Part shown: positions 1-10,405 of the stretch, piece after piece
Numbering within the stretch: position 1 is the first letter of the stretch
Layout: each line of letters starts with the position of its first letter
The notes under the pieces: generated by a model
The model's input: only the letters and a program-made list of their open reading frames with translations
Databases searched by the model: none
Told to the model about the DNA's origin: nothing
NCBI GenBank assembly: GCA_013398175.1
Contig: VZRZ01000389.1
Location: 200,365-264,364 of the forward strand
Length of the DNA stretch: 64,000 nt
DNA from: Climacteris rufus
Taxonomy: Eukaryota > Chordata > Aves > Passeriformes > Climacteridae
Direction of reading: 5' to 3'
Position numbers and translations under genes: made by a program

Positions 1-296
1 ATCTTCCTTTACAACGAAAGTGGTTAATAAAGAGCAATTAAGGTATCTTATACTCTTCTTTTTTACCTCCTTGTATACTCTGTTATTTGTATTCATGCAA
101 CATAAGTGCTAAATAGTTGTCAAATACTTTTCCTGATTAAAACTGTTCAGTAGTCACCTAACACTCACATTGTTCAGGTGTGAGTGATTCTGCATTGTGC
201 AAAGCAGTGGAAAAATCAATAAGTTACTAAGTTATAATAAAAGCTGATAGTGAAGTCTTATGATATTCTGGCACCATCTAAAGAGGGCAAATTGCT
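1..296. other. AT-rich flanking sequence, nothing recognised
   Basis: Low-complexity, AT-rich sequence left of the first LTR. I see no repeat terminus, exon-like segment or RNA gene in it. Confidence 0.5.
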
Positions 297-1344
297 TGTG
301 GTGGTTTGAGGAGTTTGAGAGGTCTAGCTTTTTGTGTGTGGTAGGGGCCAAAAGACGGCTCCTGCAAGGATCTTCCAGAAGCTCCCACAGTTGTTCAGTC
401 AGGGCCTATCTCAGGCGTCTCCTTGGAGATTGTTGTGCTGTTTTCCACAGTTGGGCCAATTAGGAAGGACAGAAATGCCTCTGCGACAGTATATTTAAAA
501 AGCAATCTCTGTAGTACGCACGCGCGCGCCATGTAGTCATGCAGGTGTAGGTTAGGCAGAGGAGAGGGAGGATAGCAAACAATTGAGAAAAACAACTGAA
601 CCATCAGATATGAAAGCCAGCAAACTCTGCCAGTCCGCCAAAGAAGAGGAGCAACCGAGGAGGAGGTTCCTGCATCATCAGAACTGAGACATTCTCGTGG
701 CCTGTGGTGAGAGACTTAAATCAAACACAGTAAAGCGGAGACGGTGCAGAAGGGAGTGAACTCCCACAAGAGTAGCTGTGTCTGGTGGCAACCAAGGACT
801 TTGCTCCTGAATCAAGAAGGGAGTCAATTAAGTTAAAAGAAGCCTGGTTTTATTCCTACCCTGAGAGAGAGACCAGCCCGATGTGGGGGATGGAGCGGCA
901 GCAAGTCCTGGCGGGCTGCGTGCCAACTTCTGCAAACCTTGCCACGGTGCCAGAGGAGAGGGAGAGAGACCCCCTCCAGGTATAATTGCTAAGAAGAGGA
1001 AACACCTGAGTGTCTAAGGACTAAACTAATTAGAGAAAAAACCCCTTCCCCAGGTTCTCCTTACGATCCGGGAGAAGAGAGGGCTGTGAAACGGTTGAAA
1101 AAGGTGGGGGCAGGGGGGAGAGAGAACAGCGGAGAAAGAGTGGTTTTAAAGATGTTGGTTTGCTTACTCCTTCAGCTCTGTAATAAATTGACTTTATCAC
1201 TTAGAAGCACTGACCTTGTCTCAGCCTAACTTTGCTCCTCTGTCAGCATTTCTTATCATGGTTTAGTAACACAGTTTTGTTCAGAAGCGGGAAAAAAGCA
1301 GTTCTAGTGGGTCCTTGGTTGTTGGCCAGGGCTAAACCACTACA
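297..1344 (+). mobile_element. ~1.05 kb solo ERVL-type LTR, plus strand
   Basis: The segment starts TGTGGTGGTTTGAG and ends GGGCTAAACCACTACA, which are imperfect inverted repeats of each other with the TG...CA ends of a retroviral LTR. A TATA-like ATATTTAAAA lies at 491-500 and a polyadenylation signal AATAAA at 1182-1187, in the expected order. From memory of avian repeats, the 3' end (a GGCTAAACCACTACA-like terminus) and the ~1 kb length fit bird ERVL-type LTRs related to the minus-strand copy at 4393-5450. The left 5 bases (TTGCT) and right 5 bases (CTCTG) do not match, so no target-site duplication survives or a boundary is slightly off. The short open frames inside it (for example 260-463, 395-604 and 785-985) are incidental. 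A CpG-containing alternating CG stretch at 527-538 lies inside the LTR. No internal retroviral genes follow, so it is a solo LTR. Confidence 0.75.
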
Positions 1345-1650
1345 CTCTGGGACAAAGGTTAGATGGTTACAAGCCTCGTCATTTGAACCAAGAGTAAGAG
1401 TTAAATAAGACTTGCTAAAGCTGGAAATAAAATTAGTGAGGCAAGACAGGCTCTTTCAAAATACCTGTAAGCAATGTGTAACATTGCAAGTTACATTGAT
1501 ATAAATTAGTATAATGTGAATAAATATGAACATTCATGAGTAAATTACCAAGCATTTAGTCTGATTCTTCTATGAAGCTTATGGTGTTGAGCATTATCTG
1601 GCTTCAAGCGTTATGCTTTTCGTCTTAAACAGTGTCATGGGAATCAGTTC

Positions 1651-1918
1651 TGTAGCAGTCCTAGGCTTGCTGCCTGGGACTGCTTGAAAGAAAATCCTTC
1701 TTTCCCATGGGAGGTATGAAAAACAATAAGATAAAGCACCTGTTGTTGTTGTCCTTGTATGATATGTTTTGGATTAGGGTGGTGTAGAACCTAGCCAATC
1801 ATATACCTGGGTTCCTGCTATATAAAAGGACAATACAATAAACGGGGCTTGCTGCCTGGCTCTCGGATCTCTGCAAACCAAGCTGTGTGCTGTCTCATTA
1901 TTGTACCTCACTGCTACA
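1651..1918 (+). mobile_element. Compact 268 bp solo LTR (ERVK/ERV2-like), plus strand
   Basis: The termini TGTAGCAGTC and CACTGCTACA are near-perfect inverted repeats. A TATA box (TATATAAAA, 1819-1827) is followed only 10 bases later by AATAAA (1837-1842), and then a U5-like segment runs to the end. This very tight U3-R-U5 organisation is typical of short alpha/beta-retrovirus-like (ERVK class) LTRs in birds. The six flanking bases are CAGTTC on the left and GAGTTT on the right; they share AGTT and could be a decayed 6 bp target-site duplication. No internal region is present. The class assignment is inference from length and architecture. Confidence 0.75.
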
Positions 1919-4392
1919 GAGTTTGTCTTAAAATTCACTCTTCAGAGAGGTTAGCATAGATAGAAAGTACTCATATTCAACATACAAGCTAGAAAATATT
2001 TGTAAGAGATGCAAGTAAAAATATTAGATTAAAAAAATAAAAATATTTGTTCTGAGTTTGAAAAAGAAAGATCTCTATCCAGCTGTAGAAGGTCACCATT
2101 TGTCAAGGATTCTCTCTCACTGACTGCATTTGCATTATATTGCATTTTTTAGTAAAACATCTTCCTGAAGTAACAGGCTAGCCTTCCAGTTACCCTTTAG
2201 CACAATTTTTCAAGGGTTGCAAACCAGAGTTTATGTCTGGTAAAGGATAGCAGAGACATTCGGCGTGGAAAGTATCCAGACACACCTAACACTGGGGACA
2301 TAGGTAGCGTCCTATCTTCTAGGCATGAATCCCCATGTCCTTGATACATCAGGTTCTTGAACGATCTTTTCGTCTTTGAAGGTAGCTAACTCAACCATAC
2401 AAAGAGCTTTGGTCTGGTTTGTAGCCACAGCCCAGGATCTAGGAGCCTATTTTCATATCTCTAATATCTGAGGGCTAGACTGTAGATACCCTTCTCCAGG
2501 GAGTACCACCAAATAGGAAATTATTTGGTTTTTCATTATATTAGCTGTGCTTTTTCAACCTGCGGGTGCTATGAAAAAAGCACAAACTTGAGCAATGCCT
2601 GGACAATTCTGTTACTCCATCCAAAATTTCTTCTTTGTTTCTTGGGTGTATGAATTACCAAGGGTTCTCTGCATCTTCTTGTCACCAGTGAATTAGTATC
2701 TGTCTACCTCCCATGGTTCTAAAGGGTAAATAAACGTCCAGGTTTACAAAGATTTCTAGAGTTATTGAAACCTGTTTTCCTTTTCTAGAAGTTACAGAGG
2801 AACTGTTGGTGATTCACTGAGAACAGCCATAACCTGTAAATCTTCCTACCATCTTTCTGCCCAGAATGCCTTTCTATTTCAGGAGTGAGTTAATAAAATA
2901 AGTACTGCTGCTCTTTCTTAGAAAACCATCTGTTGCTTTGTTAGACCAGCTGTTGTCTCCTGAATTTGACAGATCAGTCTTTGTTTCACCTTAATTCTCC
3001 TCATAATGATAGCATGATTCCCCAAACACTGGAAACCAGAATATGCTGGCATGCTGCTGGAACTTAGCACCAAACCCTCACTTGACTCTGCTCTTCCTCA
3101 CCTTGGTATTGCCCTTCATCTCTGCTTGCACAAATCTGGTCTGAATCAGAGAATCAACCCAGAGAAAGAGACTGAAATTATAGCAAATTGTGCCAAAATG
3201 GAAGGGGCAGTGCTGTAGGGATAGAATGGTGCAGCCGGAGAGAGAAGATGGTGAAATGGTTGGTTCAGCAGCAGTGCCTATTTATGCTTGCCTGAACTGA
3301 GTGTGAAACGGTGGCACTGGTGTGCAGATATTGATATGAAGCACCTTAATGAGCTGCATATATCTCATATCAATCCTTATATTAACTAACATGCAAACAT
3401 CTAGACCGGATATGCACATATATTATGGAGACAAGACACAGTTGTTATCAGCTGGGGATGCAGTAAGTTTTGGGGTGACTTACTGTAACTTTGTTATAGA
3501 AATAAAACCAAGACTCCAGTCTAATTCTAAGCTGCTTCTGATTTTGTATGCTTGTGTGAGGCTTTTAAATTTCAGAGAAAGAAATCTGATCTCTTCCACT
3601 TAATCAAAAACCTCCAGTAGTGGTGTGTTCATGATATAGCACAATGTTGTGAAATCTCACACTGCATTTTCCAAACAAGATTTCTGCTGAAGCATTCAGT
3701 TCTCATACAGCACTTACATTCTTAACTGTGCATCTAATTCTTAGCTAATTGCCATCAATATTTATGCTGCTGCACTTTTATCCTGCTACATATTGTATAA
3801 TTGCCACCATTAGCTCATCTTCCAAAGGTTTTCTTTTCAGATTCCTATAATGTATCCATGTTACTCTTTGTCAAAGTGTAGATTTTAAAACTATTGTTAA
3901 ACTATCTAATACTCAGTATATACTTTGGATCATAAGTGAATTTTATTGCAATTAAAAATTTAGTAACTTCACATTAATTTTTAAATTTAAACAGGAACAA
4001 TGCATCAGTAGTCCTGTTGTCTGCTACTTTCTGTTGTGTTCTAAAATCAGAGTTACAATAGGTAACTTAGTATCCTGAAAGCAAAACACATGGGGAGGTG
4101 CAAATTTAATTTTCATCTCCTCAATCTCAGCAATGTTTAGGTGTTTTGCAGGTACAGCCACAAAAACCCCAAATTAAGATACCTACAAAAATTAATTATT
4201 TTTATTTTCAGATAAAAATTACACAAAAAGAGGTTCCAGTCAGTCCTTCTGATCCAGAGGACAAAGAAGACACTCTGTAAAACCCTTGTACTGACTACAG
4301 ATTCTCCAAGGGAGCCATGATCCTCCTGCTCTGTCTATACTTGTCAACAGGGCAGGGCCCTGTTCACAGGCAGGTTCACACAAAGATCATAT
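1919..4392. other. AT-rich unique sequence
   Basis: No repeat that I recognise. At 3467-3472 a strong 5' splice-donor-like GTAAGT follows an open stretch that would read ...YYGDKTQLLSAGDA, but I found no convincing acceptor upstream, so it is not called as an exon. The rest shows only short ORFs expected by chance. Confidence 0.4.
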
Positions 4393-5450
4393 TGTGTTGG
4401 GATGACCCTGGCTGAATGACAGGTGTCTGCCCAAGCCTCTCTGTCATTCGTCTCCTGACTTGAACAGAGGAAAGAATTTATAACAAAGGGCTCATACTTT
4501 GAGATAAGGGCATGGAGAGGTCACTCAGCCTTTAGAATCATTGGGAAAACAGACTCAATTTAGGGAAATTAAATTAATTTATTGCCAATCAAATCATAGT
4601 AGGATAAAGAGAAGCAAAATCAAATCTTAAAAACATCTTTCCCCTACTTCTCCCTCCTTCCTGAGCTGAACTTTATTCCTAATTCCCCACCTTCTCCCCA
4701 CAGTGGTGCAAGGGGATGGCAAATGGAGGTTGCAGTCAGTCCATCACATATTGTTTCTTCCTCTGCTTCTTTCCAGGGGGAGGACTCCTCACACTCTTTC
4801 CTTGTTCCAGCACAGAGTCCTTCCAATGGGCTATGGTTATTCACAAATTGCTCCAGCATGAGTCCCTTCCATGGAGTTCAGTCCTTTAGGAACAGACTGA
4901 TCCATCATCAGTCCACCACAGGGTCACATGTCCTGCCAGCAAACCTGCTCCAGCATGGACACCTCTCCTCACAGAGCCACAGATCCTGACGGGATGCTGC
5001 TTCAGCATGGGCTTCCCATGGGGTCAAAGCCTCCTTCAGGCATCCACCAGCTCTGCAGGGTGGATACCTGCTCCACAGTGGACCTCCATGGGCTGCAGGG
5101 CGACAGCTCCCTCAACATGGTCTTCATCACAGACTGCAGGGGAACCTCAGCTCTTATGCCTGGAGCACCAAATCCTCCTCCTTCATTGACCTTGTTCTCT
5201 GCAGAGCTGTTGCTCTCACATATTCTCACTCCTCTTCCCTGGTTATAGCTTTCGTGCAATAACTTTATTTTTCTTCTTAAACATGTTATCACAGATGTGT
5301 TACTGCTGTCACTGAAGGACCAGTGGTGTGTTCAATTTGGAGCCAACTGACATTGTCTCTACTGGATGCAGGAGAAGCTTTTCACAACTTCCCAGAAAAA
5401 GCACATCTGTCGCCCCCACTACCAGCACTTTGCCTCACAAACCCAACACA
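4393..5450 (-). mobile_element. ~1.06 kb solo ERVL-type LTR, minus strand
   Basis: On the plus strand the element begins TGTGTTGGGATGACCC and ends AACCCAACACA, matching inverted termini. Read on the minus strand it has a TATA-like TTTAAGAA near 5275, a long GC-richer body, and AATAAA (complement of 4578-4583) ~185 bases before the end. A second AATAAA lies at 4672-4677. I recognise the body (repeated 'Met-Leu-Glu-Gln/GCTGGAGCA' style segments and the tail after CAATAAATTAAATTAATTT) as a common avian ERVL-type LTR. The flanks CATAT and TGATA do not form a clear target-site duplication. The overlapping open frames at 4644-5292 on both strands come from this LTR and are not genes. No internal region accompanies it. 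Confidence 0.85.
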
Positions 5451-5939
5451 TGATAACCCACGTTGTTTAATAGTAGGTCCAATCGTTTACATGTTATTTT
5501 TCCTAAATATATGAGCACTTTCACATTCAGTGATCAAATAAAGTTTGGTGGAGTAGTATGTTTGAGTGACTATACCCAGAAAAAAATGAAGCTACCTAAT
5601 TTTGTGGGTTTTGGAATGCAAAGTGTGGCATGCAACTGGCCTTTAAAGCAGTAATTAATATTTGTTTGGGATTTATTTTTTTTTGTTCAGATTTAAGGAT
5701 ACAGCACTTGAGCACATCTGAGTACTGAGTCCTGAGTCCAAGGGAGAAAATTCAGCTGTAGATCACCTAACTAAATCTGAAAATTCTCTGTGTAAAAAAT
5801 GTTAAGATATATTGTGAAAACTGATTATAATTGTGACTCTTGTATTGTATGAGATTTGTCAATAAACTTTGTGCAAAAGTTTGTCTGTTTCATGACACTT
5901 CAGATTATATATTTTTTTCTGTTTTTAGTCTGGTACAAA
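5451..5939. other. Unique sequence with possible 3' terminal exon
   Basis: A strong acceptor-like pyrimidine tract ending TTTTGTTCAG at 5682-5691 is followed by ~170 bases with stops in all frames and a canonical AATAAA at 5861-5866, then a T/G-rich stretch. That order fits a last exon or 3' UTR of a plus-strand transcript (about 5692-5885). No upstream partner exon was identified. Confidence 0.3.
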
Positions 5940-6299
5940 TGTGCTGGTTTTGGCAGGAGTAATTGTCTTCACAGTGGCAGGTACAGGGCTGTGTTTTGGA
6001 TTTGTGCTAAACACAAGGTTGATAACATAGAGTTTTTTTTGTTATTGCTGAGCAGGGCTTGCACAAAGCAAAGGCCTTTTCTGCTTTTCATACTGCCACA
6101 CTGGGAAGAAAATTGGGGGTCCATGGGAAATTGTGAGGACACATAGCTGGGGCAACTGATCCCAACTGACAAAAGCACTATTCCATAGCATACGGTGTCA
6201 AGCTCAATATATAAAGGGGAGGGAAGAAGATAGGAAGAAGGAGGGCGCATTTGGAGCAGTGGTTTTCCCAAGCAACTCTTGCACATTATGGGGTTATTC
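5940..6299 (+). mobile_element. 5' part of an ERVL-type LTR, plus strand, interrupted
   Basis: It starts TGTGCTGGTTTTGGCAGG and continues through the GCTGAGCAGGGCTT and CCTTTTCTGCTTTT segments shared with the copy at 59264-59853, so the two belong to one family. A TATA-like ATATATAAAG lies near 6210-6219. The recognisable match stops at about 6299, where a minus-strand LTR begins. The expected 3' half (with the TTAAACCACGACA-like end) is not recognisable after that LTR; it was lost or has diverged beyond recognition by eye. Confidence 0.75.
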
Positions 6300-6945
6300 T
6301 GTACTGCTGGCTCCAGGGGCCTGCTCAAGGCCTCTCAGCAATAGTCTGGGAGTGGCCCTGGTGGAGCGGGGGCTGCAGATCACAATGACTCCATACACAG
6401 GGCTTCCTCTGGCAGCTCTTTTAGTTGCTGGCTCCTCTGGAGGTGAGAGAGCCCCAAGCCGATGATGCAGGCGCAGCCGAAAGCAAAGGCTCGAGAAAAG
6501 GGCCTTGGTGGGAAGTTCAGCTCTTTTATTCCTGGGGAAGGCAGCAGGGAAGGCAGGAGAGGGTCCAGAAACCCAGGAGAGGCGACGCAATGGTAGGGAA
6601 GAGCTGAACACATCCAGGGACCAAAGGCAAGGGAATGGAGTACAAGGGGATACTTATAGGGACACAAGCAGGAGAAAGTAACCAATAGGGGTAGAGAGAT
6701 TTATATGTAACCAATGGCTAACCAAACTGAAACGAAGTTTCCAGAACATAACCTTTTACAGAATATGAAGTCATGTACTAACTAACCTATGAAACTGTAA
6801 CATGTAAACTAAACCAAAAAGGATGCTGGGGGTGAACCCAAAGCTCACCCTAACCAGAGAGCGTGGCTTAGGCAGTGGCAGGCTCAGGCTAGTCCCCCAG
6901 TCTTGAGCCCTTGAGGCTGTGGCTGCTGCCATACACAGCGCCACA
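6300..6945 (-). mobile_element. 646 bp solo LTR (ERV1-like), minus strand, nested in an ERVL-type LTR
   Basis: On the plus strand it begins TGTACTGCTGG and ends GCGCCACA; on the minus strand it therefore has TG...CA ends. In minus orientation a TATA box CTATAAG (complement of 6653-6659) lies ~125 bases before AATAAA (complement of 6525-6530), followed by a ~225 base U5. Its GC content is well above that of its surroundings. ATTC precedes it (6296-6299) and ATTC follows it (6946-6949), consistent with the 4 bp duplication of ERV1/gammaretrovirus-class integration. Its start coincides with the break in the ERVL-type LTR, so it is the younger insertion. Overlapping short open frames (6294-6611, 6380-6685) are shadows of the LTR. 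Confidence 0.75.
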
Positions 6946-9900
6946 ATTCTGCTATTCTGCCCAAACATGTGAGAAAAATTCATGTTCATTTGCTAATCCA
7001 GAAGAGGGTTTTATGTGTTTGCATCTTTCAGGTAAGGACTACAGGAGCAGAACTCAGTGACATACAAGATTTTGGTGAGTTCGTGGGGATAATCAGTTGA
7101 ACCTACAATTTCAACATATCACTAGGTTTAGCACATGCAGAACTTTGTAATTGTACACTGAAAATCCCAAAGAAAATACCAAGCCACAGCCCTTTGCGGT
7201 AAGTACGTCCGTAGCCACTATGGAATATGGATGCTGATTTTGATATCCACACGTCAATATACTTCAGTTCTTCTGTGTGCCACATAACCAGTTGTAACCA
7301 TGCTTAAAAACAGGGGTGCGGTGGGGAGAGTAGTTGGGTGTGGGTGGTGGATATGTGTAAAAAAGAAAAAAAAAAAGAAAAGTAGATATAAGTAGCTAAA
7401 AAGTTTATTTTATCATGTTGTGGAAGAATTCACAGTGTCTAGAAAACAGTTTATTCACAGAATTCTTTAACACACTGGAAATATTAAATAACTGGTAGTT
7501 ATAATTTTACAGCTGGTTCTACCAGTTGGCTGATATTGTCCCCATAATGTTATCTCTGTTCATAGCTCAACTCTGCAAAGTTCATTCATGTAGTAGATTT
7601 AAGACATTTCATATAGACATATGCACTGTTTGATATGTGTGCAAAGAATGGGATATTTAGTTAATTGATTCAGTTGAAGGTTTTGTCTTGATTAAAGGAT
7701 GTTCCATCAAGATCAACTGACTTTTAATTAAGGTAATCAAAAGACAGTTTAAAATAAGGAACTTCTATTTATGTCCAGTCTGGGGGGAGGAGGGAAGAAG
7801 GAGACTTGAGAGTTCATGTATCATTTTTAAAGAGTCTAGTTCTTTTGCATTAGACAGATGTATTATGGTGGTCTCACTAGTACCAAAAAGAAGTAAAAAA
7901 TGATGGAAATATGATGGCATGTTGTAAAGGAGATTACAAAATCCTATACAATCACACAGCTGAAGTCCATTTTACTATAAAACCTTGGATTTCAGCAGTC
8001 ACAAATCTTTGAAAAGATACACAGAGGAGCAAATAGTGTTCCATAAAGGCTTTTTCTGCTCAGTGGGGAAATGGAGATATCAGTGACACCAAGTTTATTA
8101 TTCAGGCATCACATCAACACACTAATTTTCTTTATTTGCAAGCAAGCAGTTTTCTTACACTGATTTATAGAAGGGCAGATTAGTGCCGCTGACAGCCGTG
8201 GGAATCAACATAACATCAGTTGTGGTTTTTCTTAATTGTAAGAAACTCAGTCTAAATCAGGGTTGTATCTCTTTTGACTGATTGTTCCTTCATCTCACAT
8301 TATGCTTATGTTGAACTATCTCTTTTGGGCAAATTTAAATTCTTTTGCCACTTGTTCCTTTTAGGCAACCTATGCATCAACTAGATTTTGTCCACGTGGT
8401 TGAAGGATGGGTGAGTATCTTTGCTACTTTTCCTCTATTGCTAATTATTTGATAGTCGCTTTCATACCCTGAGTTTGTGCTTGTCTATATTTGTTTTTTC
8501 TCTCTGCTCAGTGACCCATAATAAAACTCATTAATAGACAGATATCTTTAGTGAACACCCTCTTTGAAAATATTACAATATAAAACAGTAATTAAGAATA
8601 CATTTGGAAGCTCTTACGCACTTAATCTTGATAGTTATGGCAGTTCTAAATTCAGCTGGACATTAAACTCATTTTGCAACAGGTTTCCCCATGGCTGGCT
8701 CTGAGCACTTCAGGAGCAGGTTGTGCGCCAACACATTACTTACACAGACAGCAATTGAAAGCCTGAAGTAATGCAGCAGAAATTTCCATTCCTGTACATC
8801 ACTGAGTGTTATGCTTGGTGAGATGTGATAGTCACAAAAATGTCTAAACCCAGAGCCCAATTTTGGAACTGCGTCACAAAACACCGCTGTAAAACACTTT
8901 TCTAGGTGCTTCTCTGCAACTTTAACTGTGGCAAGATATCTGCTAGATATCAAATCATTGGGATGGATATATTATCACTTTAAACATGCTTAAAAGAGCT
9001 ATTTAAAAAATTCCAGTGACTGTAATTCTGCAACTACACAAACCCAGAGATTTAATAGTCCCAACAACTTTCTCCAGACTTTTATGGTGACACTAAGGTC
9101 ACAAATGCACTTTTCACAGCATAAAAAAAATACATGGTGGCTAATAAATAGTTTATGTATATCTCACTTTTCCGGAGAAGGCTTTGCATTTTGAATTACA
9201 CAGGTACATGGGCTTATGTTTAAGAAGAATCACGTGGGTATTAAACTAAAAAAACCCTCTGAATGAAAGAGATTTTCAGGTAACATGCACACATGTGAAG
9301 GCCAGTTTCAAAAGCCGAAGAAAACATCTCACATGGCATTGAATCATTGCTGAAAATCCTCACATGTAAGAGGATTACAAGCTGCCCTTACATTATTCAA
9401 AGTACAGAAGCATGAATAACAGGTCCCACTTGATGTCCAGGAGAGCCAAGCATATCTTCTTAGTAAGATATAAAAAAATATGCTTCAATAAGTAGCTGGT
9501 GAAATTCAGCAGGAAAAAAATTGCCAACCACAAACTATAGCAAAAAGAAAAATTAATAAATAAATATGTATGTTTTAACTGCAGTTCTTTAAAAATGCAA
9601 AATGGTGAACTATTACAAAAACAAGTCCTTTCCAGGAAACAAAAAACACCCTGTTATATTAAAGCAAAATGTGTTATTTTCTTCCTCTCATGTCTAATAC
9701 AAATACAATATTTTGGCTGTAAACCCTACTCACACAATTAGCATTACTGAAGTTGAAAAGAAATCCGTAGGTAATTACGTACATCAGCAGCAGAAATGCA
9801 GTGTTCTCAGTTTCTCTCAGCAAATCATGCTGGAATGTTTGTTAGATTTCTTTAAACAGTTTTTGATTACCATGTTAGTGATGAAACAGCAACAGTTACT

Positions 9901-10091
9901 GTGCTAATCCATCTGCTGGAAAAAACAAATTAAAAAAAGAAAGTGAAAACAAATAGAGAATTGAGACAGAACAAAATTCTATTAAAAACATATCTGAGAA
10001 AAACGATGGCAACCAGGATACTAATTCAGGATTTCTGGAAAGAGTCCATGCCTCAATGTTCAGCAGTCTAGAGGGCAGTACGAGTTTGACA
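6946..10091. other. AT-rich unique sequence with two weak exon candidates
   Basis: Two short segments have acceptor and donor sites in plus orientation: 7032-7074 (CATCTTTCAG before, GTGAGT after; open as VRTTGAELSDIQDF) and 8365-8410 (TTCCTTTTAG before, GTGAGT after; open as QPMHQLDFVHVVEGW). Their phases do not join directly to each other. The remainder holds only short chance ORFs (for example 8669-8953 minus) and no recognised repeat. Confidence 0.35.
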
Positions 10092-10405
10092 TGTGCCTGT
10101 CCGTTTTAGAGGCACAAAAATCTTTGACACCAACAAGGTGACAAAAAACGAGGTGTAGTGAGAACCGTTTATTGGTTGAAGGGAGCATGGCAAGGAGCAA
10201 GAGTGTGTTAAGGATCAAAGCTCCTGTCCTCACTTTGCTCCTTGGAGTAGCTAACTAGCAGAGCTGCACAGGGAGTGTGTTCAACCAGATGTTTCAAAGG
10301 TCTGGTCCTCCTTCTGCCCAAGGAAGCTTATAAATATGTGACTTAATGGCTCTTTGTGTGGTTACTGCTCCAAAATCATGGCGTATAATGCCTGTTTGTA
10401 ACACA
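10092..10405 (-). mobile_element. ~314 bp LTR, minus strand (boundaries approximate)
   Basis: In minus orientation a TATA-like ATATTTATAAG (complement of 10327-10337) is followed ~160 bases later by CCAATAAACGG (AATAAA is the complement of 10168-10173), then a ~75 base U5-like tail. On the plus strand the segment can be bounded by TGTGCCTGTCC on the left and TTGTAACACA on the right, giving TG...CA ends, although the inverted terminal match is imperfect and no target-site duplication is clear. Its GC content is higher than the flanks. I infer a solo endogenous retrovirus LTR; the class is not determined. Confidence 0.6.

Noticed and set aside
4644..5292. Overlapping open frames on both strands, up to 106 codons
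   Set aside because: They lie wholly in the 4393-5450 LTR and reflect its GC-richer composition, not a gene.
6294..6685. Two overlapping minus-strand frames of about 100 codons
   Set aside because: They lie in the 6300-6945 LTR.
1345..6945. A full provirus bounded by the LTRs in the first 7 kb
   Set aside because: The LTRs belong to different families or opposite orientations and no gag, pol or env-like frame lies between them.
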